Assembly (NCBI GenBank): GCA_030374805.1
Contig: JARGSG010000011.1
Location: forward strand, 372,001-436,000
Source of the DNA: Gracilaria gracilis
Lineage: Eukaryota; Rhodophyta; Florideophyceae; Gracilariales; Gracilariaceae
Reading direction: 5' to 3'
DNA length: 64,000 nucleotides
A program made the translations under genes and the position numbers. Under the pieces are notes generated by a model that did no database searches, was not told the origin of the DNA, and saw only the letters and a list, made by a program, of their open reading frames with translations. Positions 21,520 to 33,170 of this stretch are shown here, piece by piece; positions within the stretch are counted from its first letter, which is position 1; each line of letters starts with the position of its first letter.

Positions 21520-24281
21520 TCAAAGCTCTAGGTGCTGCACGCCACACTCCTTGCGAAACTTCTCGAGTTTCACGCGGGCAAGAGGCTTGTTTAGCATATC
21601 GGCAACCATGGAATCAGTTGGACAGTAGAACAGCACGATGGACTTGTCACGCAGAGCCTCTCTAGTGAGGTGGAACCGAATGTCGATGTGCTTCGTTCGC
21701 TTGTTCACAACTCCATTTCGAGCAAGGTCGATGGAGCCCTGGTTTTCAACATACACAACTGTCGGTTCAACCAAGACTTTGACAGACCCGTCCACTTCAA
21801 CTCCAATCACAATAGCAATGCCGTCCCAAAGTCGCCTTAGCCAGACTCCTTCCTTGGTGCCAGAGCACAGACTCACATACTCAGCTTCAGCACTTGAGAG
21901 CGCCACCACTTCCTGCTGACGTGAACTCCAGGACACTGGACCACCGCTCACTATGAACACATATCCACTGGTAGACTTGCGGTTGGCAACATCGCCTGCC
22001 CAGTCAGAGTCCACATATCCGTGCAGTTCCAGATCAGTGGTAGAGCCGTAGGTGAGTCCGAAGAAGCAAGTACCGTTGAGATAGCGAAGCACACGTTTGA
22101 ATGCCTTCCAGTGAGTCTCTCCAGGTTTCTCCACATACTTTGCAAGTTTGGACACTGCGTATGAGATATCTGGACGAGTTCCCACAGACAAATACATGAG
22201 GCTGCCAATCGCCTGACGATACGGAACATCCGTGAGTACCTCCTCAACAACAGACAAGTCCACACCGGATTCCATCGGAGTGTCAACTGGCTTAGACTGA
22301 TGCATGCCGAAACGTTCCAAGACCTTTTGCGTGTACGCAGACTGAGTCAGGTACAGCTGTCGCTTAGCCCGATCACGGTGGATCTCGAATCCGAGAACCA
22401 TACGAGCTTCCTTGAGGTCTTTCATGCGGAACCGAGTTGACAGCTCTGCCTTTACGCGATTCATGGTCTCCATGCTCGGACTTGCTATCAGCAGGTCATC
22501 CACGTATAGAGCAATGATAACCACAAATCCCAGTATTATCCCGGTGTGCACACACTCATCTGCGTCATTGGGCTTCAACTCCATTTCATCAACAAGGAAC
22601 GTGTATATCTTTGCATGCCACTGCCTTGGTGCCTGTCTAAGCCCATAGATGGTTTTCTTCAAACGACACACCAAGTCTTGTTCCCTTTCTGTATGAAACC
22701 TTTTGGCTGCTCCATATACACTGTCTCCTCCAGGTCGCCGTTCAGAAACGCAGTCTTCACATCCATCTGGTGCAAATGAAAGTCTCGCACAGCTGCAATC
22801 GACAGAATCATCCTGATCGAAGTGAACTTCACTACTGAGGCATAAGTCTCTGAGAAGTCCACACCTTCGATCTGCAGCAATCCTCTAGCAACCATACGAG
22901 CCTTGTACCTGACAGTTGGTTCACCAGATGGTGCAGATTCATACTTCTGAACGTACACCCACTTGGACGAAATCACGTTGCTGTCTGCTGGCCTAGGCAC
23001 TAGATCCCATGTGTCATGCTCTATCAGTGACTGGTAGTCGCTCTTCATTGCCTTCTTCCATGCTTCGGAATCAGGACGTGACACAGCTTCACTATAAGAA
23101 GAAGGAGTGTCATCACTGGCTGTCAGAAGAGCAGTTCCACCCCACCAACGCGTTGGCTTCTTACTCTCACGTGTGGATCTACGAACAGACTGCGTCTCTT
23201 GCCCTTCAGGCTCAACATGTGGAACTCATATGAAACCATCACTGGTACTCTCAGACGCATCATGGACATCAGGCGCAGGTGCGGAAGGATCATCTGCACT
23301 GGGGTGACTGGATGTGTCAGAGTTGGAGGTGTTATCCGGACTAGACATGTCACTCAACTCCATGTCAGCATAGTCCTCTTCCTCAAAGTTCTCATGGTCT
23401 TCTAAGCCCGAAGACTCGTCAAACCTCACATCTCTTGACACAATCACCTCTCTCTTCTTACCGTCCCACAACTTGTACCCGTGGGACCCAGAAGTGTACC
23501 CAATGAAGATGGCTTCCTTTGCTCTGTCCTCCAGCTTCTTCAGCTTGTGATCCACAACTTTGTACCAGCATCGGCTCCCAAACACACGCAGATTGCTCAC
23601 ATCAGGCTTCTGACCATGCCACAGCTCGAATGGAGTCGAGTTACTAGGAAGGGCTTTGCAGGTCACTCTGTTGCGTACATACACTGCTACGTTCAAGGCT
23701 TCAGCCCAAAATTTCTTTGGCAGTTGTTTGTGGTGCAACATCGATCTGACCAAGTCTATGAGTGTTCGGTTGAACCTTACGGCAAGCCCATTCTGCTGTG
23801 GATTGTACGGCACTGTTCGCTGATGTTCAATACCGTGGCGCTCAAGTTCTTTGCGGAAACGATTGGACAGATACTCACCACCGTTGTCAGTGCGCAATGC
23901 ACGTAGCACACACTCACGTGCGGTGATGGTTTTCAACTTTCGTCCAGTCTGGTTTTCCACAAACTTGAGCCACCTCATGAACATTTGGAACACCTCATCT
24001 TTGGTTTTGAGCATGTACAAGAAGCAATACCTGCTGTGATCGTCGATGAATGCGACAAAGTAGTGCGAGCCTCCCAAGGATTTCACACTTACTGGACCTG
24101 AAACGTCCGAGTGGACAAGGTCCAGTACGTGTTCTGCTCGTTCCCCCCCTTGCTTGGGAGTCGGAGCACGGGTTGCCTTTCCTACTACACACGAGCCACA
24201 CACATCCAGCTTCTGTGCCAAATCTACATTCAGCGCTGCTACAACCTCATTGCGAGCCATCTACTTAATGCCTTCCACATT
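21520..24281 (-). CDS. B2 pol remnant (fossil)
   Basis: Integrase with LRTDNGGEY (about 23890) and QQNGLAVRFNRT (about 23790), RT with VDVKTAFLNGDL (about 22755) and LYVDDLLIAS (about 22495), RNase H with VDSDWAG (about 22010) and LSSAEAEY (about 21890). Very similar to B1. Gag and protease are absent because the element ends at 24281. Broken in a few places. Confidence 0.88.
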
Positions 24282-24997
24282 TGTTGATGTTGGGACATGG
24301 TCGAGTGCCGGTCAGTCCTACAGGTTGGTCTCGGACTACTTGGAAGCAAAGTTGCAGGGGACGATGGGCACTTTTGGGCACCCTCTTCGCAAAAGCGCAT
24401 ATGCGCCTCTGCTCAACCCCAACGTGAAACGGCAATATGATTGGCTACTGCAAATGCTCTTGTGCAACGTGGTGTCTACAAGTGCCATGGATTGTATGGA
24501 GAGTTATGGTGGCATGGGCCAAGTGGAGCTCTGTGATTGGGCGAGGCTTAGAGTAGTAGACTGACTATGCAGATAGCGAGGATGTGCGTTTCTAGGCTGG
24601 AATGGGCGGTTTTGCATACAATATGCGATTCTGGGCTGCGCAAGGCGGTTGTAGTGCCGCCATGCAAATTGATGATTTTTTAGATCTGGTTCTGAATCAA
24701 AGGACTGGCAATGGATTTGTAGTGTTGATTGATTTAGTTATTTGAAATTGTTGTACTCCAGTTTGCGCGCGCTTTCCGTGTACAACTGCACACACGTGCA
24801 ACTTGTAATGACCGCCGTCGTCGCTTGCTGCGACGACGGTGAAGCGCGCGCTAGGGTAATTGTAGGTTGCGATCCACGACCCTCGAGTAAACGGGTCGAC
24901 CGAAGGCCGTCAACCTTCACTTGTTTTACTTTCTCTTTCTTCAATATCCATCTCTACTTACTTCCCTTTCTACCCTACCTGCGTGCGTATCGTTACA
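24282..24997 (+). repeat. LTR family D, plus orientation
   Basis: Starts TGTTGATGTTGGG and ends CGTTACA, about 716 bp. Carries the palindrome GCGCATATGCGC (24395-24406) and the inverted CCAAT module (24439-24456). It is opposite in orientation to the D coding region beside it and to the D LTR at 28692-29405. No matching 5-bp duplication is seen. Confidence 0.85.
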
Positions 24998-27261
24998 TCT
25001 GTTACTAGAACGTCGTAGACACCATGCTCAAGAGTCTGCAAGTACACCCCCTCAAGTGCACGAGACTCGAACTTGGTGTCCGGATTCATCTTTAATACGT
25101 ATGCCGCACACCCAAACACTCGAACATTCTTCAACGAAGGTGTGGAATCAGTTACAAGAAAGTACGGAGTGGATCCAGTGGTAGAGTGGGGAACTCTGTT
25201 GCGCACATATATAACGTGCTTCAACGCATACGGCCATAAACATTCTGGCAGATTGGCCTGTAGCAACAACGCTCGAGCAGCTTCCTCCATTGTGCGATTA
25301 ATGCGCTCTGCAATTGAATTGTGCTCAGGGGTGTACGGAGGTGAAAACGAGGTTCCTTGGAGACCGTTTGCAGAGTTCTCCTGCAGAGCAATGTACTCTT
25401 CCGCATTATCTGAGTGCACTTTGGCAATTTGAGCTCCTCCAAGCTGCTGGAGCTTCTGTGCTACAGCCGCATATACTTCTGCAAGTTCACTTCGGTGTAC
25501 CATAAACCCTATTAACGCATACCTAGAGTGTTCATCAATGAAGGCTGACGCGTATTGGAAGTGATCTGGAAATGACGGGAGTAAGGGCCCTAGGATATCA
25601 GAGTGCACAATGTCTCCGACACCAGTGGCACGATCAAACTTGCCTAAGAACGGAAGTTTGTGGGCCTTTCCAAGTCGGCATGGGCGACAGACCTCCTCCA
25701 TTTGAGCCAGCTTCGGCACTCCATTGGCATACTTGTGCACAACCTGCAAGTCTCTTGGGTTGATATGCGCGAGTCGTCGATGCCATAGTTGAGCCAAATC
25801 ATTGTCGCGTGCAGAAAGGGCATGCCTAGAGTTAACTTTCGTGAGTGGATCAGGCAGAGTGTACAAACCTGACCGTTTATCTCTTTGACCGCATCCGATA
25901 ACAAACCCATCAACATGCGTGAGACGCACATCGCGAGCACGGAAGAAAGACTCGATGCCCTTATCAGCCATACGTCCCACAGACACCAAGTTATATTCGA
26001 GATCCGGAACCAAGAGTGCATCTGTGAGACGCAAGTTCGCATTCTCGAACGGTAGTATGACATCACCTCGTTGTGTAGCAGTCACAGTAGACTTATCAGC
26101 CAGCAATATGGTTCGTTCGTTAACTTCATGCAACGAACTGGGGACAAATACAGACTTGGAGAAAAAGAAGTGCGATGTTGCACCACTGTCTGCATATGTG
26201 TCCATAACCCTCTCTGCGGGTGGGAGTACGGTAGACTTCTCCACGGACATTCCTGCGATTTCAATCTTTGAGGACTTTCCGGACGACCTTGTCGATGGCT
26301 TGGAACTTCCGGGTTTATCCTTAGACCTCACCTTCAACTTGTCAAGAATGCTCTTGGGCAAGTGATTGTCAGGGTTGTCAGGGTTCATGTGACATCTATC
26401 AACAGTGTGTCCATCACGATCACAGAAGGTACAAGGGTAACCATTGCTGGTAGCGGCAGCATACGCACGCCCCGAAGACTCGTTGTGAGTGTGACCATCT
26501 GAGTTGTTACCGTCCTTGTGGTCCAGACTGACAGGGCCGGAAGAAGATTTGAAGCTTCCAGAGCCTTTGGTCTTGCTTTCCTTGCGAGTGCGAGTGCGAC
26601 CAGAACTTCCCAAAACCATCTGTCGTGCATTATACTCGTCAATTAGAGTTGTTGCAACATAGTCCCAAGTAAGATCAGATATGTCCTTGGTGCGAAGTGC
26701 GGCTGCCGTGGACTCCAATGAGCAGCTGGGGTCAATAGAGGCAAGTAGCATCGGGGCCTTGTGAGATTCCGGAATAGCAGCGTCCTTGCTCATGCGATCC
26801 AACTGCGAGAACAGGGCAGTGAACTGGTCCACATATTCTGACATGTTCTGACCATTGTATGACATACGGAATAGTTGCGTTTGCACGGCGATCCGAGAGA
26901 CTGTTCGATTGGAGGCGTAGCGTGCATCGAGCAGTTCAAGCATGCGTCCCGGATCATCATCAACATCCATTACAACTCGTAGAGGAGAATCACCAAGTGC
27001 ACAAATAATGATAGCACATGCTTTCTCCCGTTTCGCCATGATACGAGAGCTGCTTTGAGAGCTACTTGGAGCCGTATCTTGGGTAGTAGCAGCTGTTGAG
27101 AATTGCTCTGAACTTGATACCACAACGTTCCAGACACCTTTGATTCGGCATGCGGCACGAAGGCGATGGCGCCAAAGGGTATAATCTTCCGCACGCTTAC
27201 CATGAAAGCGTGGGATCTTGACACCAGAGTTGGTTTCAGACTCAACTTCCGAGTCCGACAT
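24998..27261 (-). CDS. D gag-protease-integrase region (fossil, incomplete)
   Basis: Gag starts MSDSEVESETNSGVKIPRFH near 27261, paralogous to C. CCHC knuckle CTFCDRDGHTVDRC (about 26390-26430), protease YADSGATSHFF (about 26165-26200), pre-integrase LWHRRLAHIN (about 25780), integrase with HSDILGP (about 25600), VHSDNAEEY (about 25400) and EHNSIAERINR (about 25310). It ends at the inverted LTR before any RT. Confidence 0.88.
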
Positions 27262-27309
27262 GTTCCAAAACAGAGTTACCAACCTCGAGTACAAAGGATT
27301 TCACAAGTA

Positions 27310-28170
27310 GAAGAGAAACGAAGGAATGAGAGAAGCCACGTGAGGGAAGCAATTCTTCCGTCACAAAGGAGGGTAGGGCTGGAGTGGAGTAAGGACTCAA
27401 CACTAAACAGCTAGGACGCCAGCGGAGACTCTGTAACGAAGTCTGCAACGCTCGTCTGGACGCGTCCAGTACGCGATCACAAGCGGAGTGGAACTCGACG
27501 CTTGGAGTATACTCACGGGTGAGACCCTACAAGAAATTTTTTCATTTTCGTGAGTGCAAGTGGAGCGCATCTTTTGCAGAGTTGAGCATCCACCTGCACT
27601 CGATCTATACGCCGTTCGCGCTCCAAATGGACACCGTTGTCAGGGCAGATTAATTTTTTTAATAGTTTATTTCATTATTGTGAGTGCGCGTGGAGTGCAC
27701 TTGGACATCGCGGGGGGCAGACTACGAACAATGTGGGCGCAGAAGGAGTGCAATATGTATCGTTTGCACTCCATATGCGTTCAATGCGCTTAGCAAGCGT
27801 CCTCCAATTGGACGCTACGAAATTAAGCTGCAAACGCAGATTGCGTGCACTCAATATGAAGTCCGTTTGGCATCCACGTATCCTCCACAAGTGCCGCCCA
27901 CCCTCAAATTGCACTCCTCTTTCCCCAAAAATTTCTTATAGGGAGAGAAAACCAACCCGGAACAGAAAGGGCAGAGTGAAGGATACAATGCCACTTCCCC
28001 ACAAGAAAATAAAGGAGGAGCTGGAATGGAGTCAAGCTCAACACTCAACAGCGAGGACGCCAGCAGAGACTGTGGGGTAGTCTGCAACGCTCGTCGGGAC
28101 GCGTCCCGTACGCGATCACAGGCGGAGTTCGGAGACTGGACGCCTGGAGCAAGCTCACGGGTGAGGTACA
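27310..28170 (-). repeat. Duplicated leader module in D
   Basis: A ~220-bp module (CACCCGTGAG start, 14-bp palindrome, then CTCCGCTGGCG-like and GTTGAGT) occurs at about 27310-27524 and 27944-28170, on either side of the MITE; element C has one copy. Confidence 0.65.
27525..27943. mobile_element. MITE with CCCTA terminal inverted repeats
   Basis: About 419 bp. Left end CCCTACAAGAAATTTTT and right end the complement of CCCTATAAGAAATTTTT, so ~17-bp terminal inverted repeats with one difference. Flanks TGAGA and AGAGA suggest a 5-bp target duplication with one change. Two internal direct repeats share GTGAGTGC..GTGGAG.GCA (about 27540-27571 and 27671-27702). No transposase; superfamily not assignable by eye. 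The homologous place in element C (about 18490) lacks it. Confidence 0.7.
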
Positions 28171-28203
28171 ATTCGAACCCGGAATGATGATGAAACTTCT
28201 TAA

Positions 28204-28282
28204 GCGGGCGCACTGACAGGAGAAACTACCTCCGCTACCCTGTGGGTCCGAACCCCTGGTCCCCGGTTACTCTCCCCGGGTG
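28204..28282 (-). ncRNA. Conserved three-hairpin leader RNA (D copy)
   Basis: Sense strand: CCCGGG..CCGGGG, GGGGTTCGGACCC hairpin, GGAG..CTCC, then CTGTCAGTGCGCCCG. Aligns with the blocks in A, B1 and C. Confidence 0.55.
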
Positions 28283-28677
28283 AGGCACGATTTGATCACC
28301 TACCAAGCTCTGCGTACTTCAGAGCGAGGCGCTGTTAGTCCCTACGAGACGTCCCAAGGAGGGTACTAGTCGAGATACACGTTCCCCAGTTAAACCCTTG
28401 CTGGTCTCTTACGAGAAAGTAGCTCGGTCTTTCGGCGCAGTACGGTCGCTCCTACGCTTCCAAGCCCGTTTCATCGACCTCCGTACTCCACGGACGCAGA
28501 GCAGGATTTGCTGTCTCCCTTGTCTCGAGCCGGCGGGTTACTAACAAACGCGATATGTGTTGACCATGCGCCAGAGAGAAAGCAGCGGGGTACTCTAACG
28601 CAGATAGGAAAACTTCTTGAATCCAAAGAAACGTAGTAAGTAAGAAATGAGCGCGACGTCTGCAAGTTGTCGACGCT

Positions 28678-28691
28678 CTGGGCCCATAACC
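28678..28691 (-). promoter_or_regulatory. Primer binding site of D
   Basis: GGTTATGGGCCCAG on the minus strand, directly after the LTR. Confidence 0.85.
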
Positions 28692-29405
28692 TAACGTTAC
28701 GCACGCAGGTAGGGTAGAAAGGGAAGTAAGTAGAGATGGATATTGAAGAAAGAGAAAGTAAAACAAGTGAAGGTTGACGGCCTTGGGTCGACCCGTTTAC
28801 TCGAGGGTCGTCGATCGCAACCTACAAATACCCTAGTGCGCGCTTCACCGTCGTCGCAGCAAGCGACGACGGCGGTCGTTACAAGTTGCACGTGTGTGCA
28901 GTTGTACACGGAAAGCGCGCGCAAACTAGAGTACAACAATTTCAAATAACTAAATCAATCAACACTACAAATCCATTGCCAGTCCTTTGATTCAGAACCA
29001 GATCTAAAAAATCATCAATTTGCATGGCGGCACTACAACCGCCTTGCGCAGCCCAGAATCGCATATTGCATGCAAAACCGCCCATTCCAGCCTAGAAACG
29101 CACATCCTCGCTATCTGCATAGTCAGTCTACTACTCTAAGCCTCGCCCAATCACAGAGCTCCACTTGGCCCATGCCACCATAACTCTCCATACAATCCAT
29201 GGCACTTGTAGACACCACGTTGCACAAGGACATTTGCAGTAGCCAATCATATTGCCGTTTCACGTTGGGGTTGAGCAGAGGCGCATATGCGCTTTTGCGA
29301 AGAGGGTGCCCAAAAGTACCCATCGTCCCCTGCAACTTTGCTTCCAAGTAGTCCGAGACCAACCTGAGGGACTGACAGGCACTCGGCCATGTCCCATCAT
29401 CAACA
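28692..29405 (-). repeat. 5' LTR of D
   Basis: About 714 bp, starts TGTTGATGATGGG in sense. Differs from the plus copy 24282-24997 at a modest number of positions. Confidence 0.85.
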
Positions 29406-30384
29406 CTCTGGACGTAGTCGCAGTCGCAAGAAGAATAACGGAAAAGGTTTTGGAAGGCAGTCTGGTACCTCTGCAAGTGCAAATCATCGAGATGGAAATG
29501 ACTCTGATGATGGAGGTTATAGCTGGGAAGGGAAGGTTGATGCAAAAGGGAAGGTGGGGATATGCAAAGGAAGTTCGCCAGCTCTGGCTCGGATTTACTT
29601 GGAGGTGCTTCTGTCACAACTTATATAGCACTACGTCGTCTCACTACCGCTCACTTCCACTCGGAGTAAAACCTAAGCCAGTAAGCAGGGACACTCAATA
29701 CTACCAATCATCATCTAACATAACATGGTAACACTGCCACAATTCATGACAGCTTACAACTTTCAAGGCACAACAGTGCACAACAGTGCACAACAAGTTA
29801 CGTGCCTACTCAACAAGTTACGTGCCTACACATAACGATGACCATGCACAAATTCACATTGTGCCAATACACTGTATTCCGTACACCACACCAATATGTG
29901 TATGCTCCAGCTCACCAAGTACCACGTAACCACAAATTCACTCAATGCCATAAGTTCCACAACATGGTACCACAGTGTTCGTGTAATCCTCATGACTGTA
30001 CCTGACTCATCACCATAGTGCACCAAGTTGCATCAATGTGTTCAACATGTCCACGTACATAACTGTGCATACTGTCCAGCATACCATCTGTGCTAGCTAC
30101 CCACGTGTAGCCCAGAACAACCCAGTAATGCCATAACACTTGTACACAGTACGTTGCATGTGCACATTTGCAGTAGCCAATCAGAAGCCAGTTTCACGTT
30201 GAGTTTGTACAAACGCGCATATGCGCTTTTCCAGCAGCACCCTCCAAAACAGCCCATGCTCCCCTGCACTTTTGGTTTCAGTGACAGCACTAGGTCAACA
30301 TCCAACATCTGATGATGCTCCTACTAATCGTGCACTGGCAGCTGGTAGCACCAATGGTCATCACTGCGATTTTTGTGATCGTGA
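29406..30384 (+). mobile_element. Fragment of family C gag
   Basis: 29406-29507 and 30308-30384 together match the family C gag DNA at 17395-17560 (reverse), in plus orientation; a solo LTR B interrupts it. The fragment ends at the LINE poly(T) at 30385. It is too short to say more. Confidence 0.8.
29508..30307 (-). repeat. Solo LTR family B with target duplication
   Basis: 800 bp, minus oriented, flanked by a perfect 5-bp duplication TCTGA (29503-29507 and 30308-30312). Inserted in the C gag fragment. Confidence 0.9.
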
Positions 30385-32323
30385 TTTTTTTTTTTTTTTC
30401 AATCAATTGCTTTTTATTTATAGTGTTCCCAATGTCCCATGAAGAGCAGCAGGGTAACACTGTCAAGGTGTAAACTAACTTGGTCAATTACGAACCAACG
30501 CAATCATTCTTACTACTTATAGCACAGATTTACAACTGTGCTTCTTCCAATACATCTAGTATTTCGGTCGCCTCCTGTCTCTCTCCAGGTGACCAATCTT
30601 CCATTCCGAGTAGTACCTTCAGTCTTCCGTACTTCCAGTACTCGTGCCCAAGTACATCACGTGCCTCCATTGGGTTCGCTGGGAACTCATTGAAGTACCA
30701 TCGCATACCCATCATTCGGTGCGAAACTTTGCGCAACCGAAGAACGGGTTGGTATTTTCCATTCGCAGCACACGGGATTTTGCGAACGCGTCTTGCCGAG
30801 GCAAGTTTCCACTCCGCATCCCGTATTCTTCCTATTCCTTTTGTACACACATTATCAATTTCAGCTCGTAGTGCTGAAATTGAAGGATGTGCATTATACA
30901 GCGACAGCTGCCGACATGCCCGGTTCACCTTCAACTGTCGCGATCTGTGTTCCAATTCAAGGTTCAATGCCGTCTCACGACACGATTGATAATGCCGTAG
31001 ACGTTTGGAGGCGAGCACAATTCGTCGCAGAGCCGCAGACTCTAAACGACAAAGTGCCTGCATCATCGGCACCCGATATGTTCCAAATCGAGATGCCATT
31101 TTTCCAAGAATCAGTTTGAAGAACGTTGCTTCAAGCTTCACTATCGCCATTTCCAAATGAGGCGTGAGCGGTACAAGATGCAACGCATATTCGTAAATCG
31201 ACCTCACGAATGCGCGGTACAAACTCACACAGCTGCGCGTATCAAATCCATTCCGGTGCAGACCAGCACCGGCTAGGCTTCCCAATCGACGTTGAGCATT
31301 TTGTACGCGTTCCATGTGCTTGTCGGTTGTTACTCCATTGGTGTTTAGAGACACCCCCAGATATACTGCACTACGTACCACGCTCAGCTTATCACCAGCA
31401 AGTGTGAATATTGCAGACTGATTTTGGTCTGCAGGCAGTTGCAGTGCTATCGACTTGCCGTTTGCAGTGTTCCACGGCATTTGCATTTCTTTGCCCCAAC
31501 TACTGCATATGTCTAGCAGTAGTTGCAGCCCGCTATCAGTCTTCGCCATCAGAATCACATCGTCTGCAAATGCACTTGCACCTCGATCCGACACATGATA
31601 TGGCACCTCCTGCACTCGATATAGCATGGAATCAATATACATGTTGAACAATGTACAGCTGAATGGGTCACCTTGAGGCACTCCAAGAGTCATTTGTACT
31701 TGTTCATCTTTCCAATTTCCATTTATGAAAGCGTTGACTGGTTGCAGCAGCAAAGTAGTCATTGCCGCATGCTTCGGTTGTAGCCTGGATGCGCACACTT
31801 GCGACAATAGTTTTCGGTTAACTTTGTCGTACGCCTTCGTTAGATCCAGTACTGCCACACGCGAGTGGCCGTTTGTGATGATGTTACTCACCTCCACAAT
31901 CGACTGTTCTGTTCCATTGTACTTTGAGAACCCATACTGGTACTCATGAAACTCGATATAGTTCATCACGATCGAGTTTAATGCAGCCGAAATTGCTTTG
32001 CGCAAGTGCGACAGAATAGAGATCGGTCGGTAGTTGGATGGTACCGAGATGTCGCCTTTCTTGTATATGGGCGATATACGTGTCTGCCGCAACGTTGATG
32101 GTAGATATGCCAACTTGCCACACGCTCGCCACAGCTTGAGAAGCGTGGAAGCGCACAAAGTTGGACTCACCTGTAGCATTTCCGATGCCACGTTATCGCG
32201 CCCAATCGATCTTCCCTTCTTTGCATCCTTGATCGATTTTTCCAATGCAATCCGGAACGAGTTCGGAACATCAAATGTGACTGCTTTCACCCCACATTCG
32301 GGTGGCTGGTACTCGGCAATAAA
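30385..32323 (-). mobile_element. LINE, 5'-truncated, with reverse transcriptase
   Basis: Minus-strand non-LTR retrotransposon. The T run at 30385-30399 is its poly(A) tail. One open frame (32290-30530, 586 codons) covers the RT: KKGRSIGRDNVASEML, fingers; GVPQGDPFSCTLFNMYID (about 31640-31690); catalytic FADD in place of YADD (about 31550-31570); then a thumb and a C-terminal region ending LEEAQL. No endonuclease or C-terminal nuclease motif is apparent. 5' truncation at about 32323, where homology to the second copy at 42200 stops, is the usual result of incomplete target-primed reverse transcription. The enzyme would copy LINE RNA at nicked chromosomal DNA. Confidence 0.88.
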
Positions 32324-33170
32324 GTGTCAAAGCCGCCGGCGGTGGGCACATAAATCCAATCATTTGAGACCAAATTGGATCAAAGTTTGAAAGTAACTAT
32401 ATCGACGCTGAGCTATCCGGAGTACCTTGGATTGCACCTGGACAAGTGCAAAACGAGTAAAAAGTAGTTTAAATAGAGTTTAGCAGGTTTCGTGAGAGAA
32501 AGTCCAAAAAAAGCGCAAAAAAAAATTGAAAATAATTGAAAACACAAAAAAAGTCGCAGAACACGTGAAAAGTGCATCAAGAAGCCATTAGAGCCATCAA
32601 AACCAAAGAAAAAGACAAAAAATTTTTAGAGAAATTTTCAAAAAAAATTGAAAAATGACTTCTCACCAAACCACGTCCTCTAACATTGAGAACCGTTTCA
32701 GCCCTTTGGCTGACGCCGGGGAGACCATGGAAGGCATTCGCTTCCCACTTGATGGTAATAGCGAACCTGAATCCGAATCTTGGAGACCAGGTCTTTCAAA
32801 GACCGTTCGGAAGAAAGTTTCGCCGACCCCAGACCGCAAAGGCCCTCAGCCTGTGTGCACCCCGGACGAGGCGAGGGCCACCTTTGGAGCGTGTCGAACG
32901 CTCATCAGAGAATCTAAGAATTCATTCACTCTAAATGGTAACTCTAAGTTTGGACCCACTGTGCGCTGCTCCGTCAAAGGCTGCCATCGCTCCTTTGGCG
33001 GTTCGCGATTCCATGAAATAATTCGACCATTTCTGGCGCCGAGCAGCCCAAGGAACAGCTCCCAGGCGTCAGTCGCATCCGCTCCTACGCCCTCACCGGT
33101 TGCCGAGCACCCCATCAGCCACACCAGCACACCCTCTAGCGCACCTGTTGCCGTCGTACAGATACCAGAG
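32324..33170 (+). mobile_element. 5' end of a second LINE-like element with ORF1
   Basis: 32324-32654 is an A-rich untranslated stretch. From 32655 an ORF starts MTSHQTTSSNIENRFSPLAD; the RFSPLAD motif is typical of LINE first ORFs. Near residues 100-120 a CSVKGCHRSFGG..H pattern looks like part of a C2H2 zinc finger as in LINE nucleic-acid-binding proteins; the rest is Ser/Pro/Thr-rich. Around codon 170 it runs into LTR C sequence at about 33171, so the element is cut there and its RT is missing. The assignment rests on the motif and A-rich leader only. Confidence 0.5.

Larger units (their letters stand above)
20625..24281 (-). mobile_element. Ty1/copia element B2, truncated, with tandem LTR-leader junction
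   Basis: Minus orientation: part of integrase (from 24281), RT, RNase H to 21520, polypurine tract at 21500-21507, LTR 20701-21499, then primer site 20687-20700 and ~60 bp of leader to 20625. Presence of a primer site and leader downstream of the LTR means this LTR once lay between two tandem copies. The 5' part (gag, protease, 5' LTR) is replaced by LTR D at 24282. The coding remnant is close to that of B1, with few breaks, but the element is incomplete. Confidence 0.88.
24998..29405 (-). mobile_element. Ty1/copia element D, 3' part missing
   Basis: Minus orientation: 5' LTR 28692-29405, primer site 28678-28691, structured leader, gag and pol from 27261 down to 24998, where it meets an inverted D LTR. 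RT and RNase H are absent. A MITE (27525-27943) lies in the leader between two copies of a ~220-bp module. Related to family C in protein and leader. The remaining gag-integrase frame is long and looks little damaged; the element is nonetheless incomplete. Confidence 0.88.

Noticed and set aside
27554-28213. ORFs over the MITE and D leader
   Set aside because: They cross the MITE boundary and have no domain.
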